A stretch of DNA of 64,000 bases from Fuerstiella sp. (GCA_029245955.1 JAQWOH010000043.1:62001-126000); one strand, 5' to 3'. Positions 26,359 to 36,027 are shown, counted from the stretch's first letter. The notes: a model not told the origin generated them from the sequence alone. A program made the numbers and translations.

Positions 26359-28032
26359 TTACTTGTTCCACGAAAAATCGGGACTATTGAACAGTACCCA
26401 GTACATATCGCTTACAACCTGCTGACGAGAACGCGCTGGCGCTGCAGCAATATCGGTGTCGTCTTCGGCCGTCAGGTTCTCCTGTTCCGCTTCTTGCAAC
26501 TGCTGAACAAAGAAATCGCGTTCCTCTGCATTCGGCATCCGCGTCAGGCACGCCAGAAAGCAGTTTTGCACAACTGACTCATCGTCGCCGGAATGCCGCA
26601 TGATCTGACCAGCTGCAGAAAATGCCCCGGTCTCAGTGAAACCTCGCGTAAACTTTCCGTTCATTCGCAGGAGAGCCTGAGGAATGGTACCACTTTGCTG
26701 AAGGAGCTCGTCATCTGTCGCGTCGCCATACTCCTTTAGAAAGTCGTTTTCGTTTGTCAGCTTGCCAAACCGCACAAACAGGTGTGACGCCTGATCTGTC
26801 GTACGAACGCGTCCCGCCTGATACATCGATCCGATCATCTGTTCCGGTCGCAGACGGACTAGCGGAAACACAGCCCACTCCTGACTCATCTGAGCGTACT
26901 GATCTTCGTCGGCCCATGAGACGTCAGACCTCAGCCGAAAGGCATCGGATAAGGCGATGGTGCGAATCAGAAACTTCAGACTACCGTTGTGCCGACGGAA
27001 TTCGCGGCCAATAACGTCCAGTACATCATCATATTCATCGTCCGGGTGTTCCAGATCGTCGACCGGATCGTACCATGCTCGCCCAAACAGCAGCCCCCAG
27101 ATTCGGTTTGCAATCGCTCGCTCAAATCGGCGGTTGTCCGGATGCACAACCCAGGCCGCCAACTGCTGTCGACGAGAGCCTTCAATATCGGTCCACTCTT
27201 CGTTGAATGGGACGCGAGGTTCAACCACACGCCCTTCTTCTTCGCCCGGGTCCATGATTTTGTAGACTGCTGGCTCTCCCTGTTCCGTCAGCCGATCGAT
27301 CACGCCGCCGGGTGTGACTCGGGCCTGTCCGTAGAAGGCGGCAAGACCTTCAAAGTCCTGCTGCTGCCAGCTGTCAAACGGATGATCATGACACTGAGCA
27401 CAATCGATACGTTGCCCCAGAAAGGCGCGCACGGTGCGGCCAGCCAGTTCATTCTCGTCCAGACCTTCACCATTAATAAATGCGGCTGTGATAAAGTTAG
27501 ACGCGGCCTGACTGGTCCAGAGTCCATCTGCTGCAATCAAATCGGCCGACATTTCGTGCCACGGACGATCAACGGCCAGTTGATCGCTTAACCAGTCGCG
27601 CAAACGATCTCGCCGAAAAATGATGAACTGTCCTGGATCCACTCCGGTTAGAACACGTTCGATCCGATCTGCAAAATATGTTGAAAATCGGGCATCGTCG
27701 AGCATCCGCAGCAGCCAGCGCTCGATGCGATCGGTAGATGTATCTGCCTTGAAGGCCGTCACTTCTTCCAGCGAAGGTATCGTACCATGCAAAGCCAGTG
27801 ACAATCTCCGATATACAGTCTGGTCATCCGCCAGCTCTGCTGGTTCGAGTCCTTCGTCGCTCCAGTGCTTACGGAGCCACTGATTTACAGATAACACGGA
27901 TTCATCGATCCGCTGATCCGATTCCAACCGGGGCGGAAGCGAAGCGAGGGGCGCTATCTCGCCCGCCTTGATGACAAGCAGCATCAAAGCACCAACAGCA
28001 ACGGTACAGAAAACAACGGCAAACGGTTTCAT
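26359..28032 (-). CDS. DUF1549/DUF1553 protein
   Basis: A 557-residue exported protein, the usual partner of DUF1501. A single N-terminal hydrophobic segment (VVFCTVAVGALMLLVIKAG) is followed by a DUF1549 domain (about 36-250) with YRRLSLALHGTIPSLEEV and the CxxCH motif CAQCHDHPFDSW, then a DUF1553 domain (about 290-555) with ANRIWGLLFGRAWYDPVDDL and FLACLTRMPNAEE. It lacks the fused N-terminal cytochrome c (PSCyt1) domain found in longer relatives. It is the first gene of the pair with the DUF1501 gene. Roles in polysaccharide degradation have been proposed for such pairs but are not proven. Confidence 0.93.
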   Translation of the reverse strand: MKPFAVVFCTVAVGALMLLVIKAGEIAPLASLPPRLESDQRIDESVLSVNQWLRKHWSDEGLEPAELADDQTVYRRLSLALHGTIPSLEEVTAFKADTSTDRIERWLLRMLDDARFSTYFADRIERVLTGVDPGQFIIFRRDRLRDWLSDQLAVDRPWHEMSADLIAADGLWTSQAASNFITAAFINGEGLDENELAGRTVRAFLGQRIDCAQCHDHPFDSWQQQDFEGLAAFYGQARVTPGGVIDRLTEQGEPAVYKIMDPGEEEGRVVEPRVPFNEEWTDIEGSRRQQLAAWVVHPDNRRFERAIANRIWGLLFGRAWYDPVDDLEHPDDEYDDVLDVIGREFRRHNGSLKFLIRTIALSDAFRLRSDVSWADEDQYAQMSQEWAVFPLVRLRPEQMIGSMYQAGRVRTTDQASHLFVRFGKLTNENDFLKEYGDATDDELLQQSGTIPQALLRMNGKFTRGFTETGAFSAAGQIMRHSGDDESVVQNCFLACLTRMPNAEERDFFVQQLQEAEQENLTAEDDTDIAAAPARSRQQVVSDMYWVLFNSPDFSWNK

Positions 28033-28250
28033 CGAAACGTGTCTCTTTACGGAATGACATAACTACCAGATGATCGGTGTGTTCGGGTTGCCCGTAAAAC
28101 TAGCTGGTCAGGGTGATCGTTATAGGACCTTTCGGGAAAACACCGTTGGTGTCGACACCGGGCAAAGGAAGTTGCGGCACATGTATAAGAAATGTCGGAC
28201 AACTCAGGCTAGAATACGTCGTCTCCATTGCCTGAACGGTGCGATTCCGT

Positions 28251-28309
28251 GAATTCCGCACGGAATTCGCCGTAAACGATCGAATCCTGGCATCTGTTTC
28301 CAGGATTCG
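28251..28309. promoter_or_regulatory. Two adjacent inverted repeats in a divergent promoter region
   Basis: Within the 415-base gap between the DUF1553 gene (minus) and a membrane-protein gene (plus). First: GAATTCCG-CA-CGGAATTC at 28251-28268, a near-perfect palindrome that can alternatively pair as ATTCCGT/ACGGAAT at 28244-28266. Second: CGAATCCTGG (28281-28290) and CCAGGATTCG (28300-28309), a perfect 10-bp stem with a 9-base loop. They could be operators or an mRNA leader structure for the gene at 28448. There is no U-tract, so they are not an obvious terminator. The rest of the gap shows no gene. Confidence 0.5.
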
Positions 28310-28447
28310 TCACATTACAGCGAACGCCCTCGGTCAATCGTTCAGATTTGGAGCACCCAGTGTCTTCGCGAATCGTGCCGTTTCACGATCCAATGATCAG
28401 GTACGGTCTGGTTTGCCCATTTGTTTGTGCTGTCGAAAGAACGTCCA

Positions 28448-29716
28448 ATGGACTCCGTTTCGCCTGAAATCGACCAATCACTGCAGACCGACGAGTCGTT
28501 AACGATCAATGACGGTGATTCCAGTGTCCAGCTGACCGAGGACGTCGTTTACAACGATACCACAACGATACCGCTGGGACCTGGTGAGTTTCCGGGGATG
28601 CGCAAACCATTCCGCAGTCTGTGGTGGCTGTTTCACCTTCTTCTGGGCGTCGGATTCCTGCTGCCATTGCTGGCGGGACTGGCGGCAATTCCAGGTCTCA
28701 GTCTCCTGGCTCTGGGCGTCATGCTGGCCGCTCAGGCGCAGGTGGCCAGGAATGGACGTCTGCGAGACGGGTTTCCGTTGCTGCCTGTCTCCACACGGAT
28801 CGGTACCGTCGGATTGATGGTGCTGCTGTTCCTGGTACCAATCGTCATGGTGTCCTCTGTTGCCGGCGGACAGCGCGTGGTTTCTCAACTGTCCGGAGTC
28901 CCGAGCAGCGGATTAACCACGGTCACCCTGGTTCTGCAGATTGCTGTTTTCGCACACCTTTTGCTGGCCATCGCCAATGGTGGTTCGTTCGCATGTTTTC
29001 TCAGGCCGATTCGCAACATTCAACAATTACGCGCCCGCGTTCGGTCCAAAGAATTTGCTCCCGCAGTAAACCTGTGGACGGACCGCCTGGCAGCAATCGC
29101 TCAGCCATGGCACCACTTTGTACTGGCCATAAAAGCCGTCGGCGGAGCTCTGTGCTGGCTGGCGATCCCGACGGTACTGCTGGGCATGTCGTCCACGTCG
29201 CCCCACGAGAGTCCGGGCCTGCCTGCATTTCTGTCCTTCGTTGGCGGAGCCTTAATGATTCCTGTAGCTGCCTGGCTGCCGCTGTTGCAGGTGCACCAGG
29301 CCACAACCGGTCGATTTAAGGCCATCTTCGAGGTGCGTGTTGTTCGAGAGATCATCTGTCGAGTGCCGGTTCGCTGGGCCATTGCCACCGTGCTGCTGTA
29401 TGCACTGGCAATACCGCTGTACCTGTCCAAAGTCGTGCTGCCGCCCGCTGATGCGTACTGGGTGTTCACGCCGTTATTCATTCTGGTGATTTATCCGACC
29501 AGACTCCTGATTGGCTGGGTCTACGGAACGGGTATGAAGAAGAAACACCGTGCCGGTCGACTGGTCCGCTGGCCGGCAAAAGTTTTTATGGTTCCACTGC
29601 TGGGCCTGTACAGCTTGATTCTATTCGCCGTTCCACTGATCAGTGAAGCCGGTCCCAAAGCGATGTTTGAGAACCATGCTTTTCTGCTGCCGGTTCCCAG
29701 TGGAGATTTCGAGTAG
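28448..29716 (+). CDS. Multi-pass membrane protein, unknown function
   Basis: About 422 residues. A ~60-residue acidic cytoplasmic-type N-terminus precedes roughly eight hydrophobic segments, starting with WLFHLLLGVGFLLPLLAGLA and LALGVMLAAQAQVA, separated by short basic loops. The pattern of paired spans resembles DUF4013-type polytopic proteins, but no defining motif could be confirmed. Start chosen at 28448 (MDSVSPEIDQ). It is followed by another membrane-protein gene after 95 bases on the same strand, so the two are likely co-transcribed. Confidence 0.7.
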   Translation: MDSVSPEIDQSLQTDESLTINDGDSSVQLTEDVVYNDTTTIPLGPGEFPGMRKPFRSLWWLFHLLLGVGFLLPLLAGLAAIPGLSLLALGVMLAAQAQVARNGRLRDGFPLLPVSTRIGTVGLMVLLFLVPIVMVSSVAGGQRVVSQLSGVPSSGLTTVTLVLQIAVFAHLLLAIANGGSFACFLRPIRNIQQLRARVRSKEFAPAVNLWTDRLAAIAQPWHHFVLAIKAVGGALCWLAIPTVLLGMSSTSPHESPGLPAFLSFVGGALMIPVAAWLPLLQVHQATTGRFKAIFEVRVVREIICRVPVRWAIATVLLYALAIPLYLSKVVLPPADAYWVFTPLFILVIYPTRLLIGWVYGTGMKKKHRAGRLVRWPAKVFMVPLLGLYSLILFAVPLISEAGPKAMFENHAFLLPVPSGDFE

Positions 29717-29811
29717 GCCGATTCTGCAACCGACTTCAGCAAGCATCGTTCCTGCTCTAAGATCAGTGTCCGTCGTGCAGCTGGAAGCGTGATCCTCGGA
29801 AGCATGAAGTT

Positions 29812-31008
29812 ATGAGAGCACAATCGCACCGCCAATGGTCGATCCTGATTGCTATCGGGATAATCCTGCTGACCACAGCACTTTCTCCAGGCGCTCAGGA
29901 ACTGTCCTCAGAGAGCGTCCCATCAACCCCGACAGCACGAGGGCTTTCTGCAGCGGACCTTGTCGCGGCTCAGAAATTTGGTGAGACGCTGAGCGTTGCT
30001 GACTGGCTGGGTCCGCTGGCGCCGGTGGCGCTGTCTCCATTTTTTGGGATCGCCTGCCTGTCGGCAATGGCTCTGTACGGACAGAGCTGGATTGCCGCAG
30101 ACAACGCCTTTCTGGGAGAAGGTTCTCCGCTCGCTGACCCCGGTATCTTCTGGGTGTTTCTTATTCTGACCGTGATCACGTCTGTTCCTCGACTGACCAA
30201 GGTCAGCAAACCCTTTGCACAGGCCGTCGATCAGATCGAAACCTGGGCTGGCATCATCACCATGCTGACTCTGAGATTCATGATTCGGGCCGAGGCACCG
30301 GACGTGGCCGAAATCGCCGTCATTCAGATGGGGCTCCTGTCGTTCGGCATTAATTCGCTGCTGATGCTCGCCGCAATAATCAATATTTTGGTAATCAATA
30401 CAGTCAGGTTCTTTTTCGAGGTATTGATCTGGATCACACCAGTGCCCACAGTCGATGCGATTTTTGAAATGGCGAACAAGACATTGTGCGCCGCATTGAT
30501 GGTTATTTACGGTTTCAGTCCGACCCTGGCCACAGTAGTCAACCTGGCTGTGTTTACGGTCGCACTGTTCCTCTTTGGCTGGGCATATCGCCGCCAGGTT
30601 TTCTTCCATGTAATTCTGCTGGACGCCGTGTGGGCATTTCTGTTTCCACCACGCTCGGTTTCACAGAAACCACTCATCGTGTTTCCTGTGACGGCGGTCG
30701 GCCCTGTGCCGGCGCGCGCTCGATGCACCCTGACACAGACCGACTCCGGCTGGACTTTGAAGCATGAACGGATATTTCGCGGCGATCTCTTAGTCGACAT
30801 CTCCTGTGACGACAGCTCTGCTGATCTGATCCCGGGATTCATCACAAACTGTGTGCGAGTTCGTGGTGCAACTGTTGCTGACCTGACGTTCAGTCGGTGG
30901 TACAACGTTCTGCTGCCGAAATTCGCCGTCTCTCTGAACGTCACATTGAACGAAGTCGACACAGCCACCGTACGGGACAGAACAGGACTCAAGGCGGAAC
31001 TCACGTAA
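29812..31008 (+). CDS. Membrane protein with soluble C-terminal domain, unknown function
   Basis: A 398-residue protein. A signal-like N-terminal segment (ILIAIGIILLTTALSPG) leads into a linker, then several spans (LAPVALSPFFGIACLSAMAL, GIFWVFLILTVITSVP, LLMLAAIINILVIN and ATVVNLAVFTVALFLFGWAY). The last ~110 residues (from about 280) are soluble and beta-rich (VFPVTAVGPVPARARCTLTQ, VRVRGATVADLTFSRWY). No family is recognised. It directly follows the membrane protein at 28448 and may form a complex with it. Confidence 0.7.
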   Translation: MRAQSHRQWSILIAIGIILLTTALSPGAQELSSESVPSTPTARGLSAADLVAAQKFGETLSVADWLGPLAPVALSPFFGIACLSAMALYGQSWIAADNAFLGEGSPLADPGIFWVFLILTVITSVPRLTKVSKPFAQAVDQIETWAGIITMLTLRFMIRAEAPDVAEIAVIQMGLLSFGINSLLMLAAIINILVINTVRFFFEVLIWITPVPTVDAIFEMANKTLCAALMVIYGFSPTLATVVNLAVFTVALFLFGWAYRRQVFFHVILLDAVWAFLFPPRSVSQKPLIVFPVTAVGPVPARARCTLTQTDSGWTLKHERIFRGDLLVDISCDDSSADLIPGFITNCVRVRGATVADLTFSRWYNVLLPKFAVSLNVTLNEVDTATVRDRTGLKAELT

Positions 31009-31205
31009 AGTCAGTTCAAACGGGCATGCAGTCGTTGTCCGTCAGGATTTAAAACAGCTTGATGTGGCCGGCAACAGGCAGATCAGGAACCTGAGTTCCG
31101 CGTCGTTTGTTTCATTCGTTGTTCCCTCAAACTGGTATTCCTCGCGGCTGACGCTATCCTCGGCAACTTCCGGTTTCCTCTGATCTGCTATGAGTACCCT
31201 GACTA

Positions 31206-31967
31206 ATGAAATTCAACTGCCTGGCACCGTACGTCCTTTGCCTGTTCCTGGCATTTACGCCTACTGCCACACTCGCCGAAGCCCCGGTCTCTTCAAAAAC
31301 GCTGAAGGTGCTGATCGTTACCGGCGGATGCTGTCACGATTACCCGTTCCAGACGAAGGCGTTACAGGATGCGGCAGCAGCACGAAATGTCAGCGTCGTC
31401 TGGACAATTGTGAACGCAGGTGGCAAGGGAACCTCAGCACAGATCGATTTGTACAAAAACAAGGACTGGGCCAGAGGTTTCGACGTCGTGGTTCATAACG
31501 AATGCTTCGCCAAGACCACCGACGAGGACTACATTCGCAGCATTACGAAGCCTCACTTTGAAGGCACTAATGCGGTCGTCATCCACTGCGCGATGCACAC
31601 TTACCGGGATACGAAGATCGACAACTGGCGACAGATGCTTGGCGTAACGAGTCGCCGCCACGAGCATAAGAGCAACTACCTTGTAAAAAATGCCAAACCT
31701 GAGCACCCCGCGATGAAGGATTTTCCGAAGGAATGGACGACACCAAACGATGAACTGTACGTGATCGAAAAAGTCTGGCCGAACACGGAAGTCCTGGCCA
31801 CCTCAGTAAGTAAAAAGACAGGCGACCTGCACCCGGTCATCTGGGCTCACGAATATGGCGAATCGCGAGTTTTCGGCACAACCTATGGCCACGCAAATGA
31901 AACGTTCGAAGACAAAGTCTTCCTGGACGTCGTCATCAACGGCATGCAGTGGGCCGCGGGTTCTTGA
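31206..31967 (+). CDS. Secreted ThuA-domain protein
   Basis: A 253-residue exported protein of the ThuA (trehalose utilisation, class I glutamine amidotransferase-like fold) family, widespread in Planctomycetes. Signal peptide at residues 1-24 (LAPYVLCLFLAFTPTATLA), then LKVLIVTGGCCHDYPFQ, FDVVVHNECFAKTTD, VVIHCAMHTYRD, the conserved HEHK region, PVIWAHEYGESRVFGTTYGH and a C-terminal GMQWAAG. Its reaction is unknown; related proteins occur with sugar oxidoreductases. It is a single gene here. Confidence 0.92.
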   Translation: MKFNCLAPYVLCLFLAFTPTATLAEAPVSSKTLKVLIVTGGCCHDYPFQTKALQDAAAARNVSVVWTIVNAGGKGTSAQIDLYKNKDWARGFDVVVHNECFAKTTDEDYIRSITKPHFEGTNAVVIHCAMHTYRDTKIDNWRQMLGVTSRRHEHKSNYLVKNAKPEHPAMKDFPKEWTTPNDELYVIEKVWPNTEVLATSVSKKTGDLHPVIWAHEYGESRVFGTTYGHANETFEDKVFLDVVINGMQWAAGS

Positions 31968-32043
31968 CTGCAGCGTACGCGACATTCGGTTGCGGGATGC
32001 GGACGATGGCGTCTCTCCGGAATCTGTTCCTGCTGAAGACGCG

Positions 32044-32889
32044 TCATTCTTCTTTCGTTTCCTCATACGACGCAGGAACAACTTCTGTTTCTGCATCTGC
32101 TCTGGCGTCGGCCAGCTGCTGTTCCAGTACGGCAGGATGTGTGAATTGATGTGAGTCCGCCATGGTCAGTGGCGTCGCCTGAGCTTCGGCAGCCCGTCGC
32201 CGACGATTTCGGAACAACGGAACCCTCAAGTCGGCGAATCGGACATCATCGTATATCGAACCTCGCTGCAATGGCCCGGCACCCATCACCCACGTGTCTT
32301 TCGCATCACTCTTTGAAATGGCAGAACCGGACTGCCAGACCGGCATGCCGGTTTCACGGTGATACGCAAACATCACGATCTTCGACGTGGACAGCGCCGA
32401 ATTTCGTTTACCAAAGCTGATTTCCGGAATGGCAGGCACAGGCAGGCTCGACACAACTGACGCTGCCTGGCTGATCGCAGTGCTCGCAGGCAAGCCGTAC
32501 GTGACTTCCAGTGAATCGGTGCCAAGGGCGCCAACCCTCGCTTCCAAAACGTAATCGGCTTCGGCTTTGCTGTCCTGAATCAGGCAGCCGGATGTAGTCA
32601 GCTTCTGCCGTAGCGCGCTGACGATGTAGTCTGAATTAACAAACAACACACCTTTCACTGGTTTGATGTACGTGGTGTCAAGAAACACCGTTCTGCCCGC
32701 AAGTACTGCGACGTCAAGTTTATCAACAGTACGGTCCACAGAGTCTGACAGCAGCAGCTGTTCTGTGCCGGTACGCATATGCGTGGTGCCGCAACCCGGA
32801 GCAACCAGCAACAGCATCAGAATCAGAATCAGGAAATGAAAAGGGGCAACGCGCATATGGACTCTGAAGTCTGACATCACGGAAGGCAA
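32044..32889 (-). CDS. Predicted lipoprotein (DUF6655-like)
   Basis: About 281 residues from the first possible start; in-frame Mets at 32877 and 32856 are equally possible. The signal (FHFLILILMLLLVAPGCGTT) ends in a lipobox-like VAPGC. The mature part has a conserved-looking block TGTEQLLLSDSVDRTV, then VFLDTTYIKPVKGVLFVNS and YVLEARVGALGTDS, a pattern I associate with planctomycete DUF6655 lipoproteins of unknown role. The tail is Ala/Glu-rich. It converges with the ThuA gene. Confidence 0.75.
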   Translation of the reverse strand: MPSVMSDFRVHMRVAPFHFLILILMLLLVAPGCGTTHMRTGTEQLLLSDSVDRTVDKLDVAVLAGRTVFLDTTYIKPVKGVLFVNSDYIVSALRQKLTTSGCLIQDSKAEADYVLEARVGALGTDSLEVTYGLPASTAISQAASVVSSLPVPAIPEISFGKRNSALSTSKIVMFAYHRETGMPVWQSGSAISKSDAKDTWVMGAGPLQRGSIYDDVRFADLRVPLFRNRRRRAAEAQATPLTMADSHQFTHPAVLEQQLADARADAETEVVPASYEETKEE

Positions 32890-33176
32890 AAAATCGGCCG
32901 TAGGACAGCCGGGTGAGACAGCCAGTCTAGACGTTTGTGGCTTCGGCTGTTGTAATTCGTTTAAGTGAAACGGTCACTGCGCCTGATTTTCCTTTAAATC
33001 CGGCTGCGGACTTCGGCAAAAAATGCTGAACCGGAATACAATCATTAGTGATTCGGACGTTTGTCGATCAGACTATAAGGCAGAATCTGCAACGCGTTTT
33101 GCTCCCACCACATGCGACATCTCCTCTCGTCGTCTCTTATCGTCTCTCATTTCAAATCCTCCGAAGGCAGACAGTG

Positions 33177-34586
33177 ATGTTTTCAGCAGCTGGTCACACC
33201 TTCCCACATCCTGATGGAATTTCCCGCCGCTCGTTTCTGACCGCGGGCGTATCTGGCCTTACCGGACTGGGCCTGGCTGATCTGTTGCGTGCAGAACAGG
33301 CAACCGGAATCCAAACGTCAAGCAAGGCTGTGATCAACATACACCTGGACGGCGGTCCGTCGCAGCTGGATACCATTGATCCAAAACCTGCTGCCCCATC
33401 AGAATTTCGTGGTGAGTTCCATCCGATTCAGACAACCTTGCCCGGGGTACAGGTCAGTGAACTGATGCCCCGCGTCGCCAGCCTGGCCGACCAGTTTGTG
33501 TTCATTCGAAGTCTTGTCGGTTCCATCGGCCGACACCATGCGTTTCAGTGCCAATCCGGTTTTGACGAAAAATCGCTGGAGGCCTTTGGCGGGCGCCCCG
33601 CAATGGGTTGTGTCGTTTCCAGGCTTCTTGGGTCACCCGGCGACGTGACTCCCGCATTTGTTGATCTGATGCAGGGACGACCGCTCGTTCGCAACTCCGC
33701 CCGCCCTGGCTTTCTCGGCCCTTCGTTTCAGCCGTTTCGACCGGACATGTCGAAGCGATTTCCGCGCGAACTGGAAGCCGGCATGAAGAACGAACTGGCG
33801 CGTCTGGGGGATGATCAGACCGTCAGCCTGAAACTCAACTCAGCGCTTTCGCACAGCCGGCTTGACGACAGACGCACTCTGTTGGCCGGACTTGATCAGA
33901 TCAAACGAGACGTTGATGCGTCCGGCATGATGAACGCCATGGACCGATTTCAGCAACAGGCCGTCGGCATTCTGACGTCCGGAGAATTTGCAAATGCGAT
34001 GGATCTTGATCGCGAAGATCCCGACACACTGGCTCGCTACACTGGTCCTGCGTCCAACCGTGGCACGCAGTCGACCACCAGTGAAGGAACAGACAGTATA
34101 CAGAAGTTCCTGCTGGCCAGACGATTGGTCGAAGCAGGCGTGCGTTGCGTCAGTGTATCCATCAGTGACTTCGACACGCACTCTTCCAACTTCGATCGGC
34201 TGCGACATCTGATGCCCATTGTCGACCACGGTCTCCACGCGCTGGTCACGGATCTTCAGGAACGGGGCATGCTGGATGACGTAACAGTCGTGGCATGGGG
34301 TGAATTTGGTCGGACACCCAGAATTAACAGCAAAGGCGGGGGCAGAGATCACTGGCCACGAGTCGGACCGGCGCTGCTGGCCGGTGGCGGAATGAAAACC
34401 GGGCAGGTCATCGGTGCGACTGACCGCATCGCAGGTGCCGTGGTGTCCCGCCCTGTCCACTACAAAGACATTGTCTCGACGTTGTATCGAAACCTCGGAC
34501 TGGATGCCCGAAAAATCACGGTGGATGATCCCCAGGGGCGACCGCAATATCTTCTGGACGAAGGGGAACCTCTGCCCGAAGTGTAA
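33177..34586 (+). CDS. DUF1501 protein, Tat-exported (first of tandem pair)
   Basis: A 469-residue DUF1501 protein. The Tat signal is ISRRSFLTAGVSGLTGLGLA. Family landmarks: INIHLDGGPSQLDTIDPKP, SEFRGEFHPIQTTLPGVQ, FIRSLVGSIGRHHA, GFLGPSFQPF, SDFDTHSSNF, VVAWGEFGRTPRIN and GGGRDHWPRVGP. I chose the ATG at 33177, which places the twin-arginine motif about 16 residues in; an in-frame start at 33048 would add 43 residues. It is followed after 88 bases by a second DUF1501 gene, and no DUF1549/DUF1553 partner lies beside either. Confidence 0.92.
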   Translation: MFSAAGHTFPHPDGISRRSFLTAGVSGLTGLGLADLLRAEQATGIQTSSKAVINIHLDGGPSQLDTIDPKPAAPSEFRGEFHPIQTTLPGVQVSELMPRVASLADQFVFIRSLVGSIGRHHAFQCQSGFDEKSLEAFGGRPAMGCVVSRLLGSPGDVTPAFVDLMQGRPLVRNSARPGFLGPSFQPFRPDMSKRFPRELEAGMKNELARLGDDQTVSLKLNSALSHSRLDDRRTLLAGLDQIKRDVDASGMMNAMDRFQQQAVGILTSGEFANAMDLDREDPDTLARYTGPASNRGTQSTTSEGTDSIQKFLLARRLVEAGVRCVSVSISDFDTHSSNFDRLRHLMPIVDHGLHALVTDLQERGMLDDVTVVAWGEFGRTPRINSKGGGRDHWPRVGPALLAGGGMKTGQVIGATDRIAGAVVSRPVHYKDIVSTLYRNLGLDARKITVDDPQGRPQYLLDEGEPLPEV

Positions 34587-34674
34587 TCAGACTCGGCCGA
34601 GTCTGATGACGTTCAGCCACCATGGCCACGGGGGCAGGGGCGGCACTCGGCAGAATTTAATATCAGGATCCATA

Positions 34675-36027
34675 ATGCTCACGATTAAAAGCCCATCCCA
34701 CCGCAGCATCTGTGATGGAATCAGTCGTCGTCGCTGTATCGAAATCGGTTCTCTTGGTGCATTCGGCCTTTCGCTGTCGGATCTGCTGAAGAACGAATCC
34801 GCAGTGGCAGCAACAGGTTCCTATCAGAAGAGTTCGCCTCGTTCCGTTATCATGATCTGGCAGCACGGCGGACCGTCGCAACTGGACACCTTCGACATGA
34901 AGCCGGCGGCTCCGTCGGAATATCGAGGTCCGTACTCGCCCATCCAAAGCAGTCTGTCGGGGCTGGACGTATGCAATCTGATGCCCGAGCACTCCAAAGT
35001 CATGGACAAGTGTACGGTGATCCGCAGCTATTCACATGGCAACGGAGACCACTGGGCGGCAGCACACTGGATGCTGACCGGACGGCTGGGGTCGACCGGT
35101 TCTGACCGCAGACCCCGACAGCCTTCGATGGGGGCTGTCGCGTCACACCTGATCGGACCGCGACGTAAAGGAGTGCCGGCTACCATTAACATGAACGATG
35201 GCGGTTTTGGCTACCACGGCGCAGCGTGGCTCGGGGTTGCTCATAATCCGATGCGCATCGGTGAAGACAGCTACGGCAACGAGGCCGGGCGACTGCCCAC
35301 GGCTGATGCTCGCAGCTTCTCACTTGTCGATGGCCTGACCACAGATCGAGTGATGAATCGGGCCTCGCTGCAAAAACAGTTCGATAGAATGCGTCGCGAT
35401 GTCGATCAGCAGGGCGTGTTCAGCAACATGGACGACATCGATCAACAAGCCATGGAAATCCTGCTGTCCGGCAAGGCTCGGGAAGCATTCAACCTGGAGA
35501 ACGAGGACGATAAAACGCGGCAGCGATACGGCAACAGCTGGGGAGAACAGGCGCTGACTGCGCGTCGCCTGGTCGAAGCAGGAGTACGTTTTGTGTCCCT
35601 GAATACAGGCTACTGGGACGACCATGGCAACATCAAGGGGCGACTGGACGACAAGCTGCCGCGGCATGACCGCGCCGTCGGCGTCTTAATTCAGGACCTG
35701 CATGAACGAGGCATGCTGGACGACGTTCTGGTAGTGACGGCCGGAGAATTCGGTCGCACACCGAAAATCAACGGCAACGCCGGTCGAGACCACTGGCCGG
35801 GGGCACAGAGTATTCTGTTTGCTGGTGGCGGTTACCGACACGGCCAGGTGATCGGCAGTACCAACGAAAAGGCAGAACATCCGACTTCCAGGAAGGTTGG
35901 TGTCGAAGATTTTTGTGCCATCGTTTATCACAGCCTTGGCCTGAGAGTCGACGACACCATCACCGATCTGTCGAATCGGCCGATGCACCTGGTGCCTGCA
36001 GGTGAAGTTCCGCGCGAGATGCTTTGA
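34675..36027 (+). CDS. DUF1501 protein (second of tandem pair)
   Basis: A 450-residue DUF1501 paralogue. The ATG at 34675 has AGGA 6 bases upstream and gives a Tat-like N-terminus (ISRRRCIEIGSLGAFGLSLS). Landmarks: VIMIWQHGGPSQLDTFDMKP, CTVIRSYSHGNGDHWAAAHW, GVPATINMNDGGFGYHG, VSLNTGYWDDHGN, VVTAGEFGRTPKIN and AGRDHWPGAQSI. The open frame extends upstream into the previous gene, but that part is an out-of-frame shadow. It is clearly diverged from its neighbour, so the duplication is old. Confidence 0.92.
   Translation: MLTIKSPSHRSICDGISRRRCIEIGSLGAFGLSLSDLLKNESAVAATGSYQKSSPRSVIMIWQHGGPSQLDTFDMKPAAPSEYRGPYSPIQSSLSGLDVCNLMPEHSKVMDKCTVIRSYSHGNGDHWAAAHWMLTGRLGSTGSDRRPRQPSMGAVASHLIGPRRKGVPATINMNDGGFGYHGAAWLGVAHNPMRIGEDSYGNEAGRLPTADARSFSLVDGLTTDRVMNRASLQKQFDRMRRDVDQQGVFSNMDDIDQQAMEILLSGKAREAFNLENEDDKTRQRYGNSWGEQALTARRLVEAGVRFVSLNTGYWDDHGNIKGRLDDKLPRHDRAVGVLIQDLHERGMLDDVLVVTAGEFGRTPKINGNAGRDHWPGAQSILFAGGGYRHGQVIGSTNEKAEHPTSRKVGVEDFCAIVYHSLGLRVDDTITDLSNRPMHLVPAGEVPREML

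Noticed and set aside
27840..27856. GGTTCGAGTCC, resembling a tRNA T-arm
   Set aside because: It lies inside the DUF1553 gene and no acceptor, D or anticodon arms can be folded around it.
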